From Halobellus limi (GTDB taxonomy: Archaea > Halobacteriota > Halobacteria > Halobacteriales > Haloferacaceae), in assembly GCF_004799685.1 (NCBI RefSeq), contig NZ_CP031311.1:2108001-2172000 (forward strand): a stretch of DNA of 64,000 nucleotides, read 5' to 3'. The translations under genes were made by a program, and so were the position numbers. The notes beneath the pieces are model-generated. The model worked only from the letters and a program-made list of their open reading frames with translations. It was not told the origin of the DNA and searched no databases. Positions 16,147 to 24,764 of the stretch are shown in pieces; position 1 is the stretch's first letter; each line of letters starts with the position of its first letter.

Positions 16147-17459
16147 TTCTCGACGGCGGGGTACGGGACGACGTCCACCATCTGACCGCGCTCGACGCCC
16201 TCGCCCGTGAGGACGAACCCGTCGGCGCGGGTGGCTCTGGTGCTCGACGAGAGGACGCTCGGGTCGAACGAGTCCTCGTAGACCGAGAGGGCCGAGTCGG
16301 CGTGGCCGAGCGGCATCGCGACGTCGGCGCCGTCGCCGTCACCGGTACCGTCGCTGTCGCGGGCGTCGTCGCCGGCGTCGTCACCTGCACCACCGCTGCC
16401 CGTCTCGCCGCCGGCTTCGAGCGTGACCGGAATCGCGTAGGCGAACCCGGGCGTGGCGATGCCGACGTCCCGCGCCATCCGCGCGGGCACCGTCGGCAGC
16501 GACGCCTCGCCCGTGAAGAGCGGTCGCGCGACGAGCGTCGTCACCGCGTGGGCGCCCACCGGCTTGCCGGGGATGGCGAGAGCGACGGCGTCGTGGTCGG
16601 GTAGTTCGGCGACGGCGATCGGCTTGCCGGGGCGGAGCCGCACCCGGTGGAAGAGCACCTCGCCGAGCGACTGGAGCGCGCGGACCACGTAGTCCTTGTC
16701 GCCGACGCTCGTCCCGCCCGTCGTCACGACCACGTCGTGGTCGTCGGCCAGGTCCGCGATCCGGGACTCGACGCGGTCGTAGTCGTCCGGCACGGTCCCC
16801 TCGTAGGCGACCTCGTGGCCCCACGAGCGGACCAGCCCCGCGAGCATCGGCGAGTCGAGGTCGGTGTGCCGGCCCTCGTGGATCTCCGTTCCGGTCGCGA
16901 GCAGGCCGACGGAGAGGCGCGTGCGGACCTGGACGGATTCGATTCCGAGGTCGCCCAGCAAGATGGCGTCCTTCGGCGAGAGCCGCTCGCCGGCCGCGAA
17001 GAGCCGCTCCCCCTCGGCGACGTTGCTGCCGCGCTCGTAGACGTAGGTGCCGGGTTCGAGGTCCGGACCGGTCAACTGGCCGTCCTCGACGGTCGCCTCC
17101 TCCCGCTTGAGCACCGCGTTGGCGGCGGGCGGGACCGGCGCGCCCGTCGCGATGCGGACGGCCTGCCCACCCTCCAGTTCCGGTGGTTCGTCCTCCGGGA
17201 ACACGTCGGCGTCGACGACGTCGAGCGGGTACGCCGCCGTCGCGTCGAAGGCGAAGCCGTCCATCGTCGCGTGGCTCCGTGCCGGCACGTCGACGGGTGA
17301 GTCGATCGGCTCGGCGAGCGCCCGCCCGGCGATGCGGTCGAGCGCGACCGTCTCGGTTCCCAGCGTCGGAAGCCACCGCTCTCGGAGGGAGCGGACCCGC
17401 TCGGCCCCCTCGTCCCACGCGATCAGGTCGTCGTGGCCGTGGCCAGCGTCGCCCGTCAT
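16143..17459 (-). CDS. moeA: Molybdopterin molybdotransferase
   Basis: A 438-residue MoeA, which inserts molybdate into adenylated molybdopterin. Visible family blocks are SHATMDGFAF, RIATGAPVP, LKREE, SVGLLATGTEI, TTGGTSVGDKDYV and LRPGKPIAVAEL. A Gly/Asp-rich low-complexity insert (about 25 residues) interrupts the C-terminal domain IV near residue 355, a halophile-type loop. It is co-transcribed with mocA and diverges from the cox operon, so it probably supplies cofactor to that CO dehydrogenase. Confidence 0.93.
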   Translation of the reverse strand: MTGDAGHGHDDLIAWDEGAERVRSLRERWLPTLGTETVALDRIAGRALAEPIDSPVDVPARSHATMDGFAFDATAAYPLDVVDADVFPEDEPPELEGGQAVRIATGAPVPPAANAVLKREEATVEDGQLTGPDLEPGTYVYERGSNVAEGERLFAAGERLSPKDAILLGDLGIESVQVRTRLSVGLLATGTEIHEGRHTDLDSPMLAGLVRSWGHEVAYEGTVPDDYDRVESRIADLADDHDVVVTTGGTSVGDKDYVVRALQSLGEVLFHRVRLRPGKPIAVAELPDHDAVALAIPGKPVGAHAVTTLVARPLFTGEASLPTVPARMARDVGIATPGFAYAIPVTLEAGGETGSGGAGDDAGDDARDSDGTGDGDGADVAMPLGHADSALSVYEDSFDPSVLSSSTRATRADGFVLTGEGVERGQMVDVVPYPAVEK

Positions 17460-17631
17460 CTCTCTTTCCCGTCGCGTCCGCCGGTGCGGTCGGACTCGTC
17501 GCGCCGAGCGCGTCCGTGGCCGCGGTGCCATCCGAGAGTGCGGCCGCGTGACCGGACGCCCCAAACGCGCCCCGAGCCGTACCGGGGCGCGTCATTCGGT
17601 CCAACACAAACTTTTATTTGGTATCTGCGTG

Positions 17632-17650
17632 TTATCATAGATCGTGATAA
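17632..17650. promoter_or_regulatory. Inverted repeat between moeA and the cox operon
   Basis: TTATCA-tagatcg-TGATAA is a perfect 6-bp dyad with a 7-base spacer. It sits between a possible minus-strand TATA (cttttatttg, 17611-17620) and the cox TATA (tatataaaag, 17671-17680), so a bound regulator could control both directions. No regulator gene lies next to it. Confidence 0.5.
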
Positions 17651-17670
17651 TAGTGTGCACATAGTGAGGA

Positions 17671-17680
17671 TATATAAAAG
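17671..17680 (+). promoter_or_regulatory. TATA box of the cox operon
   Basis: tatataaaag lies about 51-60 bases before the coxG ATG, implying a 5' leader of roughly 25-30 bases. It is a strong archaeal TATA match in an otherwise GC-rich area. Confidence 0.65.
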
Positions 17681-17730
17681 ATGGCGACGCGCAGCTGCCG
17701 ACCGACCGGAGACACCGACGATGGACACAT

Positions 17731-18327
17731 ATGGAATTTGACGGAGAGTTCGAGTTAGACAGCGTACCGCCCGAGAAAGCGTGGATCGTTCTGTCGGACC
17801 CGATGGCGGTCCGAGACTCGCTGAAGGGGTGTCGCTACATCACTCCAATGGACGACGACTTCAACTTCGACGAGTACGAGGCCGAAGAGGACGTCGAGAT
17901 GCTGCCGGACGCGGACCCGGAGGTCGTCGCCGAGCGGGCCTTCGTCGAGGGGCAGAAGTACGCGGCGCTGATGCAGGTCGGCGTCGGGAGCGTGAAGCCG
18001 CGCTTCGAGACGACCGTCACCATCGACGAGCGCGACGGCGAGAACTTCAGGATGATCGCGACCGGCGGCGGCGACGCCTCCGGGAGCAGTTTCAGCATGG
18101 AGTCGGGGATGCAGATCCACGAGCTCGAAGACGGGGAGGGCTCCCGGATCGAGTGGTGGACCGAGGCCGACATCTCGGGGCGGATCGCCCAGCTCGGCTC
18201 GCGGGTCATCAACCCGGTCGCCAACAAGATCGTGAACAACTTCTTCAGTAGCATCGAGCAGCAGATGACGGACGTCGACGAGGACACGAGCTCCGGCGTC
18301 ACCGACAGACTCAGGAACATGTTATGA
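17731..18327 (+). CDS. coxG: CO dehydrogenase accessory protein CoxG (SRPBCC fold)
   Basis: A 198-residue CoxG/START-like protein beginning MEFDGEFELDSVPPEKAWIV, with the GCRYITPMD block early and FRMIATGGGDASGSSFSM in the middle. CoxG proteins are linked to aerobic CO dehydrogenases and probably help membrane association. It is the first gene of the operon, and its stop overlaps the coxM start (ATGA). The C-terminal helix (NKIVNNFFSSIEQQM) is typical. Here coxG precedes the structural genes rather than following them as in Oligotropha. Confidence 0.88.
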   Translation: MEFDGEFELDSVPPEKAWIVLSDPMAVRDSLKGCRYITPMDDDFNFDEYEAEEDVEMLPDADPEVVAERAFVEGQKYAALMQVGVGSVKPRFETTVTIDERDGENFRMIATGGGDASGSSFSMESGMQIHELEDGEGSRIEWWTEADISGRIAQLGSRVINPVANKIVNNFFSSIEQQMTDVDEDTSSGVTDRLRNML

Positions 18328-19211
18328 AAGCGGCACCGTTCGAACACCACGAGCCGACGTCGGTCAGTCAGGCAGTGAGCCTCATCGAGAGCCTCGACGA
18401 GCCGACGATCCTCGCGGGCGGGCAGAGCCTGGTTCCGATGCTCCGGTTCCGGCTCGCCCGTCCGGACACGGTCGTCGACATCAACGGCATCGACGAACTC
18501 GACTACCTCCGCGAGGAGGACGGCTACCTCAAGATGGGCGCGCTCGCGCGCCACGCCGACGTCGAGGACGACGAGCTGATCGAGGAGAAGTACGGGAGCT
18601 TCGCGGACGCGGCCCCGCTGGTCGCGGATCCGCAGATCCGAAACCGCGGGACGATCGTCGGATCGATCGCGCAGGCCGACCCGAAGGGCGACTGGGGGTC
18701 GATCCTCATCGCCCACGACGGCGAGGTCGTCGCCGCGGGTCCCGACGGCGAGCGGACGATCCCCATCGACGAGCTGTTCCTGCTCCCGTACGACACCTCC
18801 CTCGGCGAGGACGAACTCATCACGGAGGCGCGCGTCCCGACCCCCGAAGAGCGGGAGGGCAGCGCCTACCACAAACTGAAACGGAAGACCGGTGACTACG
18901 CGATGGCCGGCGTCGCGGCCCGGCTGATCCTCGACGAAGACGGACGAATCGAGACGGCGGGCATCGGGATGACCGCGGTTGATATCACCAACGCGCGCGC
19001 CGCCGACGCCGAGGAGCGTCTCGAAGGCGAGCGACCCGGCGCCGACCTGTTCAAATCGGCGGGGGAACTGGCGGCCGAGCAGTCGAACCCCGAGTCGGAC
19101 GAACACGGCGACGCGTCGTACAAGGAGCGGATGGTGGAGGTGCTGACCCAGCGGGCGCTCGGCGACGCCGCCGAACGTGCGGGGGTCACGAAACGGAGGG
19201 CAACACCGTGA
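18324..19211 (+). CDS. coxM: CO dehydrogenase medium subunit, FAD-binding
   Basis: A 295-residue flavoprotein of the xanthine oxidase family that passes electrons from the Fe-S subunit to the quinone pool. The two FAD-binding signatures are present: [16 protein letters not shown] near residue 30 (the AGGQS motif) and a [15 protein letters not shown] stretch near residue 110 (the TIGG-like motif, here TIVGS). It overlaps coxG upstream and the coxS GTG start downstream. The C-terminal 45 residues are more acidic than in bacterial CoxM. Confidence 0.93.
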   Translation: MKAAPFEHHEPTSVSQAVSLIESLDEPTILAGGQSLVPMLRFRLARPDTVVDINGIDELDYLREEDGYLKMGALARHADVEDDELIEEKYGSFADAAPLVADPQIRNRGTIVGSIAQADPKGDWGSILIAHDGEVVAAGPDGERTIPIDELFLLPYDTSLGEDELITEARVPTPEEREGSAYHKLKRKTGDYAMAGVAARLILDEDGRIETAGIGMTAVDITNARAADAEERLEGERPGADLFKSAGELAAEQSNPESDEHGDASYKERMVEVLTQRALGDAAERAGVTKRRATP

Positions 19212-19984
19212 CTGACGAACGCGAAATCACGCTGACGATCAACGGAACCGAACGCACGCTCGAAGTCGAACCGCGACGCCTGCTCGTCCACGCGATCCGC
19301 GAGGACCTCGACATGACGGGCACGCACATCGGCTGCGACACCGGCAACTGCGGGGCCTGCACGGTCCTGCGGGACGGCGAACCGATCAAGTCCTGTATGA
19401 TGTTCGCCACGCAGGCCGACGGCAGCGAGATCATGACCGTCGAGGGGATGGAGGACCTCCCCGAGGCCGGCGAGGAACTCCACCCGCTTCAGGAGGGGTT
19501 CCACGAGGAACACGGCCTGCAGTGCGGGTACTGTACGCCCGGGATGTTGATGTCGGGGAAGGCGCTGCTGGATGAGAACCCCGACCCCGACGAGGGGGAG
19601 ATCCGCGACGCGATCAGCGGCAACCTCTGTCGGTGCACCGGCTATCAGAACATCGTGCGGTCGATCGAGTACGCCGCCGAACGGCTCGACGAGAAGGCGG
19701 CAGCCGACGGCGGAACCGTCGCGGAGAGCAGCGGCGACAGCCCGGTCGCGGGCGACGGCGACAGCGCGAACGCGGCCGACCCGACGCGAGCGCCGACGGC
19801 GACCGAGGAGGCGGCGGCCGGCGAGTTCGACTGCGGCGTCGAGAACTGCTGTGGCGGCCCCGCTTCCGACGCGACACACGTCGAAGGCGCGGACCCGCAG
19901 TTCGAGCGCGTACCCGAGGAGGGCGACGATCACGGAACCGGGCGGAGCGACGGCGGCGGAACCGAGGAGGCCGACGACCAATGA
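19208..19984 (+). CDS. coxS: CO dehydrogenase small subunit, two [2Fe-2S] clusters, with extended Cys-bearing tail
   Basis: A 258-residue protein with GTG start (GTGA overlap with coxM). The plant-type cluster cysteines are C43, C48, C51 and C63. The helical-domain cluster uses C106, C109, C141 and C143 ([18 protein letters not shown]). The family normally ends near residue 160. Here about 95 extra acidic, low-complexity residues follow, containing a compact Cys group ([10 protein letters not shown]209, C214, C215). The tail may be a halophilic linker or a metal-binding appendage. Its stop overlaps the coxL ATG. Confidence 0.93.
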   Translation: MTDEREITLTINGTERTLEVEPRRLLVHAIREDLDMTGTHIGCDTGNCGACTVLRDGEPIKSCMMFATQADGSEIMTVEGMEDLPEAGEELHPLQEGFHEEHGLQCGYCTPGMLMSGKALLDENPDPDEGEIRDAISGNLCRCTGYQNIVRSIEYAAERLDEKAAADGGTVAESSGDSPVAGDGDSANAADPTRAPTATEEAAAGEFDCGVENCCGGPASDATHVEGADPQFERVPEEGDDHGTGRSDGGGTEEADDQ

Positions 19985-22482
19985 GCAGCGACTCGGAGTT
20001 CACGACCGAACCGACGGAGTATCAACACGACGACGACGGCGGCCCGCAACCGGAGAAACACTGCGGGCACGGCCGCGGTGGAATGGGCGAGGAAGTGGCC
20101 CGGAAGGAGGACAAGCGCTTCATCACCGGCCGCGGCAACTACGTCGACGACATCAAGAAGCCGGGGATGCTCCACTGCGAGATCGTCAGGAGCCCGCACG
20201 CCCACGCCCGAGTCGAGGAGATCGACGGGTCGCGCGCGATGGATCTGGACGGCGTCGTGGCCGTGTTGACGGCCGACGACCTGCTGGAGCACGACCTGGC
20301 GACGATGCCGACGCTGATGGACGACACCCAGGACGTCCTGGTCAACGAGAAGGTGAAGTTCCAGTCCCAGGAGGTCGCCGCCGTCATCGCCGAGGACCGG
20401 TACACGGCGAAGGACGGGGCCGAGAAGGTCGAGGTCGACTACGAGGTGCTCGACCCCGTCGTCGACGCGAAGGAGGCGCTCGAGGCCGACGCGCCGGTCA
20501 TCCGCGAGGAGCTCGACGACCAGGAGGACAACCACATCTTCGACTGGGACACCGGCGACAAGGAGGAGACAGAGCGGGTCTTCGAGGAGGCCGACGTCAC
20601 GGTCGAAGAGCAGATGGAGTACCAGCGGATCCACCCCGCGCCGATCGAGACCTGCGGCGCGGTCGCCGACTGGGACCCCGGAAAGGACAAGATGACGGTC
20701 CACATGACGTCGCAGGCGCCGCACGCCCACCGGACGCTGTTCTCGCAGGTGTCGGGCATCCCCGAGCACAAGGTCCGGATCGTGAGCCCGGACGTCGGCG
20801 GTGGCTTCGGCAACAAGGTCCCCATCTACCCGGGCTACGTCGTCGCCGCCGCGGCGTCGTACGTCCTGGAACGACCGGTGAAGTGGATCGAAGAGCGCTC
20901 GGAGAACATCCAGACCACGGGCTTCGCCCGCGACTACGACATGACGGGCGAGGTCGCCGCCACGGAGGACGGCGTCATCGAGGGCGTGAAGGTCGACGTG
21001 CTGGCGAACCACGGGGCGTACAACGCGGCGGCCCAGCCCTCGAAGTTCCCGGCCGGGTTCTTCAACATCTTCACCGGCTCCTACGACGTCGAGGCGGCCT
21101 ACGGGTCGCTGACGGGCGTGTACACGAACACCGCGCCGGGCGGCGTCGCCTACCGGTGCTCCTTCCGCGTCACGGAGGCCGTCTATCTCATCGAGCGGAT
21201 GGTGAAGGTGCTCGCGGACGAACTCGACGTCGATCCGGCGGAGATCCGCCGGCGGAACTTCATCCCCTCGGACGCGTTCCCCTACGAGAGCGCGACCGGC
21301 TGGAACTACGACTCCGGCGACTACGAGAAGGCCCTCGACAAGGCCCTCGAGATGGCCGACTACGAGCACTACCGCGAGGAGCAAAAGCGCCGCATCGAGG
21401 AGGACGCGGACAAACTGCTGGGAATCGGCATCTCCTCGTTCACCGAGATCGTCGGCGCGGGGCCCGGCAAGCAGTGCGACATCGCCGGCATCGAGATGTT
21501 CGACTCCGCGGACCTCCGCGTGAACCCGACCGGGAACGCGGTCCTCCGAATCGGCGTCCAGACGCAGGGGCAGGGCCACGAGACGACGTTCGCCCAGATC
21601 GTCGCCGAAGAGCTGGGGATGGACGTCGACAACATCGTCGTCGAGCACGGCGACACCGACACCGAACCGTACGGCCTCGGCACCTACGGCTCCCGGTCGA
21701 CGCCCGTCGCGGGCGCCGCGGCCGCCGTCGCCGCGCGGAAGGTCCGCGACAAGGCGAAGTCGATCGCCGCGAACGAACTCGAAGCCGCCGAAGAGGACAT
21801 CGAGTGGGACCGCGAGTCCGGCGAGTTCCACGTCGTCGGCGCGCCGGACCGCTCGATCACGATCACCGAGATCGCCGCCGGGGCGTACATGAACCACCCC
21901 GGTTCCGAAGAGCCCGGATTGGAGGCGGTGAACTACTACGACCCGCCGGAGATGACGTACCCCTTCGGCTCCTACATCGTCGTCGTCGAGGTCGATCGCG
22001 AGACCGGCGAGGTCGATTTCGAGAAGTTCGTCGCGGTCGACGACTGCGGCAACCGCATCAACCCGATGATCATCGAGGGGCAGATCCACGGCGGCCTCGC
22101 GCAGGGCATCGCGACCGCGATGCTGGAGGAGGTCACCTACGACGACAACGGCAACGTCACCGGCGGTGACTTCATGAACTACCTGCTGCCGACGGCCCAC
22201 GAGATCCCCGAGTTCGAGACCGGACACACGGTCACGCCGTCGCCGCACCACCCGATCGGTGCGAAGGGCGTCGGCGAGTCACCGACCGTGGGGTCGCCGC
22301 CGGCCATCGTCAACGCAGTGGTCGACGCGATGTCCCACGCCGGGACCACCCACGTCGAGATGCCGATGACGCCCGACGTCGTCTGGGAGGCGCTCGACGA
22401 GGCCGGCCTGGCGCTCGACCCGAGTCAGAACGTGAGCTTCGAGTTCGAGGGCGGACAGAGTGAAGAACCAGCCGACGACTGA
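19981..22482 (+). CDS. coxL: Form I aerobic CO dehydrogenase large subunit (Mo-Cu)
   Basis: An 833-residue catalytic subunit that oxidises CO to CO2 at a Mo-S-Cu centre with molybdopterin cytosine dinucleotide. The diagnostic loop AYRCSFR lies at residues 390-396, so C393 would bind copper; form II enzymes have AYRGAGR instead. The catalytic Glu is in GAKGVGES (E766). Other family blocks are [20 protein letters not shown] and [10 protein letters not shown]. An N-terminal CGHGRGGMG segment precedes the usual start of the domain. ATG 19981 overlaps the coxS stop. Confidence 0.96.
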   Translation: MSSDSEFTTEPTEYQHDDDGGPQPEKHCGHGRGGMGEEVARKEDKRFITGRGNYVDDIKKPGMLHCEIVRSPHAHARVEEIDGSRAMDLDGVVAVLTADDLLEHDLATMPTLMDDTQDVLVNEKVKFQSQEVAAVIAEDRYTAKDGAEKVEVDYEVLDPVVDAKEALEADAPVIREELDDQEDNHIFDWDTGDKEETERVFEEADVTVEEQMEYQRIHPAPIETCGAVADWDPGKDKMTVHMTSQAPHAHRTLFSQVSGIPEHKVRIVSPDVGGGFGNKVPIYPGYVVAAAASYVLERPVKWIEERSENIQTTGFARDYDMTGEVAATEDGVIEGVKVDVLANHGAYNAAAQPSKFPAGFFNIFTGSYDVEAAYGSLTGVYTNTAPGGVAYRCSFRVTEAVYLIERMVKVLADELDVDPAEIRRRNFIPSDAFPYESATGWNYDSGDYEKALDKALEMADYEHYREEQKRRIEEDADKLLGIGISSFTEIVGAGPGKQCDIAGIEMFDSADLRVNPTGNAVLRIGVQTQGQGHETTFAQIVAEELGMDVDNIVVEHGDTDTEPYGLGTYGSRSTPVAGAAAAVAARKVRDKAKSIAANELEAAEEDIEWDRESGEFHVVGAPDRSITITEIAAGAYMNHPGSEEPGLEAVNYYDPPEMTYPFGSYIVVVEVDRETGEVDFEKFVAVDDCGNRINPMIIEGQIHGGLAQGIATAMLEEVTYDDNGNVTGGDFMNYLLPTAHEIPEFETGHTVTPSPHHPIGAKGVGESPTVGSPPAIVNAVVDAMSHAGTTHVEMPMTPDVVWEALDEAGLALDPSQNVSFEFEGGQSEEPADD

Positions 22483-22626
22483 GACGGGCGGTCGTCGGGT
22501 GGTCTCGCCCGTCGGGCCCCGACCGCCGCGGCGGGAGCGACGGCGAGACACTTCGGTCCGGCCGAACGTGCGAGCCAGCACTCGGCGACAGCCCCATTGG
22601 CGCTGCCGACGTGGAGACACCAATCG

Positions 22627-23775
22627 ATGACAGAGAACGAACCCACCGAGACGAGCGGCGATCCGCCGCATCTAGCGGCCGTCAGCGACGGCGACGTCGC
22701 CGCGCTGGAAGCAGAACTCGCGGACCGAGGCGAGGCGTACGCCCGCGTGACGATCGTCCGCCGCGAACCACCGGTGTCGGCGAACGTCGGCGACCGCGCG
22801 GTCGTGACCGGGGACGGCGAACTCCACGGCTGGATCGGCGGTGCGGCCTGCGCGCAGACGACCGCCATCAGCGAGGCGAAAGCCGCTATCGACGACGGGA
22901 AGCCGCGCTTGGTCGGTATCGCGCCCGATCCCGACGAGGTCGATCGCCCGGGGCTGGAGGCGTTCCCGATGCACTGCCACAGCGAGGGCGTCCTCGAACT
23001 GTTCGTCGAGCCGGTGAACCCGACGCCGGAGCTGCTGATCGTCGGCGACTCGCCGGTCGCGCGGTCGCTCACGCGGATCGCGGGCGAACTGGCCGTCGAC
23101 GTCGTCCTCGTCGATCCGGACGCCGGCGACGACCACGCCGCCGACCGGGTGATCGAGAGCACCGATCCCGACGCCGTCGCCGACGCCGTCGGCCGCTCGC
23201 CGCTGGTCGTGGTCGCGTCGATGGGCAAGTACGACGCCCGCGGGGTCGCCGCCGGCGTCGCGGCCGACGCCTCGTACGTCGGCCTCGTCGCCAGCGACAC
23301 CCGGAGCGGGGAGGTGATCGAGCGTGCCGCGACGGTCCTCGATACGGACCCCGAGCGTGTTCGGGGGGCCGTGACGAACCCCGCCGGCGTCGACGTCGAG
23401 GCGTACACGCCCGCCGAGATCGCGGTGAGCATCCTCGCCGAGGTCGTGGACGCGCGAGCGGCCGCGGCCACGACCGCGAGCCATCCGCGGCGGTCGCCGG
23501 TCGGAGAGGAGTCGGCGACCGAGGACGGCGCGAACACCGAAGAGACGTCGGAGAGCCGGAACGGGGCGGATTCTGGGGAATCGACGAGGGACGCGGCGGA
23601 AGACGAGACCGCGACACCCGAACTGGCGACCGATCCCGTCTGCGGGATGACGGCCGATCCCGAGACGGCACCGGCGGTCGAACACGGCGGGGAGACGTAC
23701 TACTTCTGCTGTGAGGGCTGTGCGGACTCGTTCCGCGCGGAGCCGGAATCGTACCTGGAACGGGAGGCAGCGTGA
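22627..23775 (+). CDS. XdhC/CoxF-family maturation protein fused to a YHS metal-binding domain
   Basis: A 382-residue protein. Residues 15-80 match the XdhC/CoxI N-terminal domain (VTIVRREPPVSANVGDRAVV, GGAACAQT). Residues 125-280 form a Rossmann-like XdhC C-terminal domain (LLIVGDSPVARSL, VASMGKYD). An acidic linker leads to a YHS domain at 336-382 with C339 in DPVCGM and C361, C362, C365 in FCCEGC. XdhC proteins bind Moco and sulfurate it. YHS domains bind soft metals such as copper. The fusion could serve both Mo sulfuration and Cu loading; this is inference. Its stop overlaps coxD. ATG 22597 is an alternative start. Confidence 0.85.
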   Translation: MTENEPTETSGDPPHLAAVSDGDVAALEAELADRGEAYARVTIVRREPPVSANVGDRAVVTGDGELHGWIGGAACAQTTAISEAKAAIDDGKPRLVGIAPDPDEVDRPGLEAFPMHCHSEGVLELFVEPVNPTPELLIVGDSPVARSLTRIAGELAVDVVLVDPDAGDDHAADRVIESTDPDAVADAVGRSPLVVVASMGKYDARGVAAGVAADASYVGLVASDTRSGEVIERAATVLDTDPERVRGAVTNPAGVDVEAYTPAEIAVSILAEVVDARAAAATTASHPRRSPVGEESATEDGANTEETSESRNGADSGESTRDAAEDETATPELATDPVCGMTADPETAPAVEHGGETYYFCCEGCADSFRAEPESYLEREAA

Positions 23776-24761
23776 GCCGGAACGCGTTCGCGTCGCTGTC
23801 GGCGTCGGACCTCGAAGACCGCTTCGAGGCCGAGGCGTACGTCGCGGACGACCGGACGGTCACGACCGTCCACCTCGCGCTGACGCTCGGCCGGCCGCTG
23901 CTCGTCGAGGGGCCGCCGGGGAGCGGGAAGACCGAACTCGGCAAGGTCCTCGCGAGCGCGTTCGACACGGAACTCATCCGACTGCAGTGTTACGAGGGGC
24001 TGACCGCCGAGAACGCGCTCTACGAGTGGAACTACACGAAGCAGCTACTCGCGGTGCAGGCCGACGAGGGGACGGTCGCGGGCGCGTCGGCCGTCTCCGA
24101 GGCGTCGGAACCGGGCGTCGACGAGCCGTCCCCGGACGGGACGACGCGGAACCGCTCGGTCTTCGACGAGGAGTACCTCCTCGAACGGCCGCTCCTTCGG
24201 GCCCTCACTGCCGGCGGCGACACGCCGCCGGTGCTGCTGGTCGACGAGATCGACCGCGCGGACGAGGAGTTCGAGGCCTTTCTCCTGGAGCTGCTCTCGG
24301 ACTTTCAGGTGTCGATTCCGGAGTTCGGCACCGTCAGCGCCGACCGGCCCCCGATCGTCGTGCTCACGTCGAACCGCACGCGGGGGCTGTCGGACGCGCT
24401 GAAGCGACGGTGTCTGTACCTGCACGTCGAGCCCCCCGACTTCGAGGACGAGTACGAGATCGTCCGCCGGAAGGTGCCGGAGCTCGACGCGGCCGTCGCC
24501 GCCGAGGTGTGCGCCGTCGTCGGCCGCCTCCGCGAGGAGGCGTTTCTCAAACAGCCGGGCGTCGCCGAGACGCTCGATTGGGCCCGAGCCGTGGCACAAC
24601 TGCGACACGACGACGCGGACCGACCGCTCTCCGCCGAGGAGATCGAGCGGACGCTCGGGTGTCTGCTCAAGGAGGCCGAGGACTTCGACCGGATCGACAC
24701 GGAGCTGCTCGAACAGCTACGAACGGCCGCAGAGAAAGCCGAAGAACGTGTCGAAGCCTGA
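23772..24761 (+). CDS. coxD: MoxR-family AAA+ ATPase CoxD
   Basis: A 329-residue AAA+ protein with GTG start overlapping the previous stop. Walker A GPPGSGKT (residues 47-54), Walker B VLLVDEID (154-161), and sensor 1 in VLTSNRTRG. An acidic insert of about 30 residues (104-132) separates the first helical pore region from FDEEYLLERPLLRAL. In bacteria CoxD helps build the Mo-S-Cu centre and works with the vWA protein CoxE, encoded next here (gap of three bases). Confidence 0.92.
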   Translation: MSRNAFASLSASDLEDRFEAEAYVADDRTVTTVHLALTLGRPLLVEGPPGSGKTELGKVLASAFDTELIRLQCYEGLTAENALYEWNYTKQLLAVQADEGTVAGASAVSEASEPGVDEPSPDGTTRNRSVFDEEYLLERPLLRALTAGGDTPPVLLVDEIDRADEEFEAFLLELLSDFQVSIPEFGTVSADRPPIVVLTSNRTRGLSDALKRRCLYLHVEPPDFEDEYEIVRRKVPELDAAVAAEVCAVVGRLREEAFLKQPGVAETLDWARAVAQLRHDDADRPLSAEEIERTLGCLLKEAEDFDRIDTELLEQLRTAAEKAEERVEA

Positions 24762-24764
24762 CCG

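Noticed and set aside
19930-22251. 773-residue open frame opposite coxL
   Set aside because: Low-complexity Val/Asp/Arg/Leu composition and complete overlap with a clearly recognised gene show it to be a codon-bias shadow.
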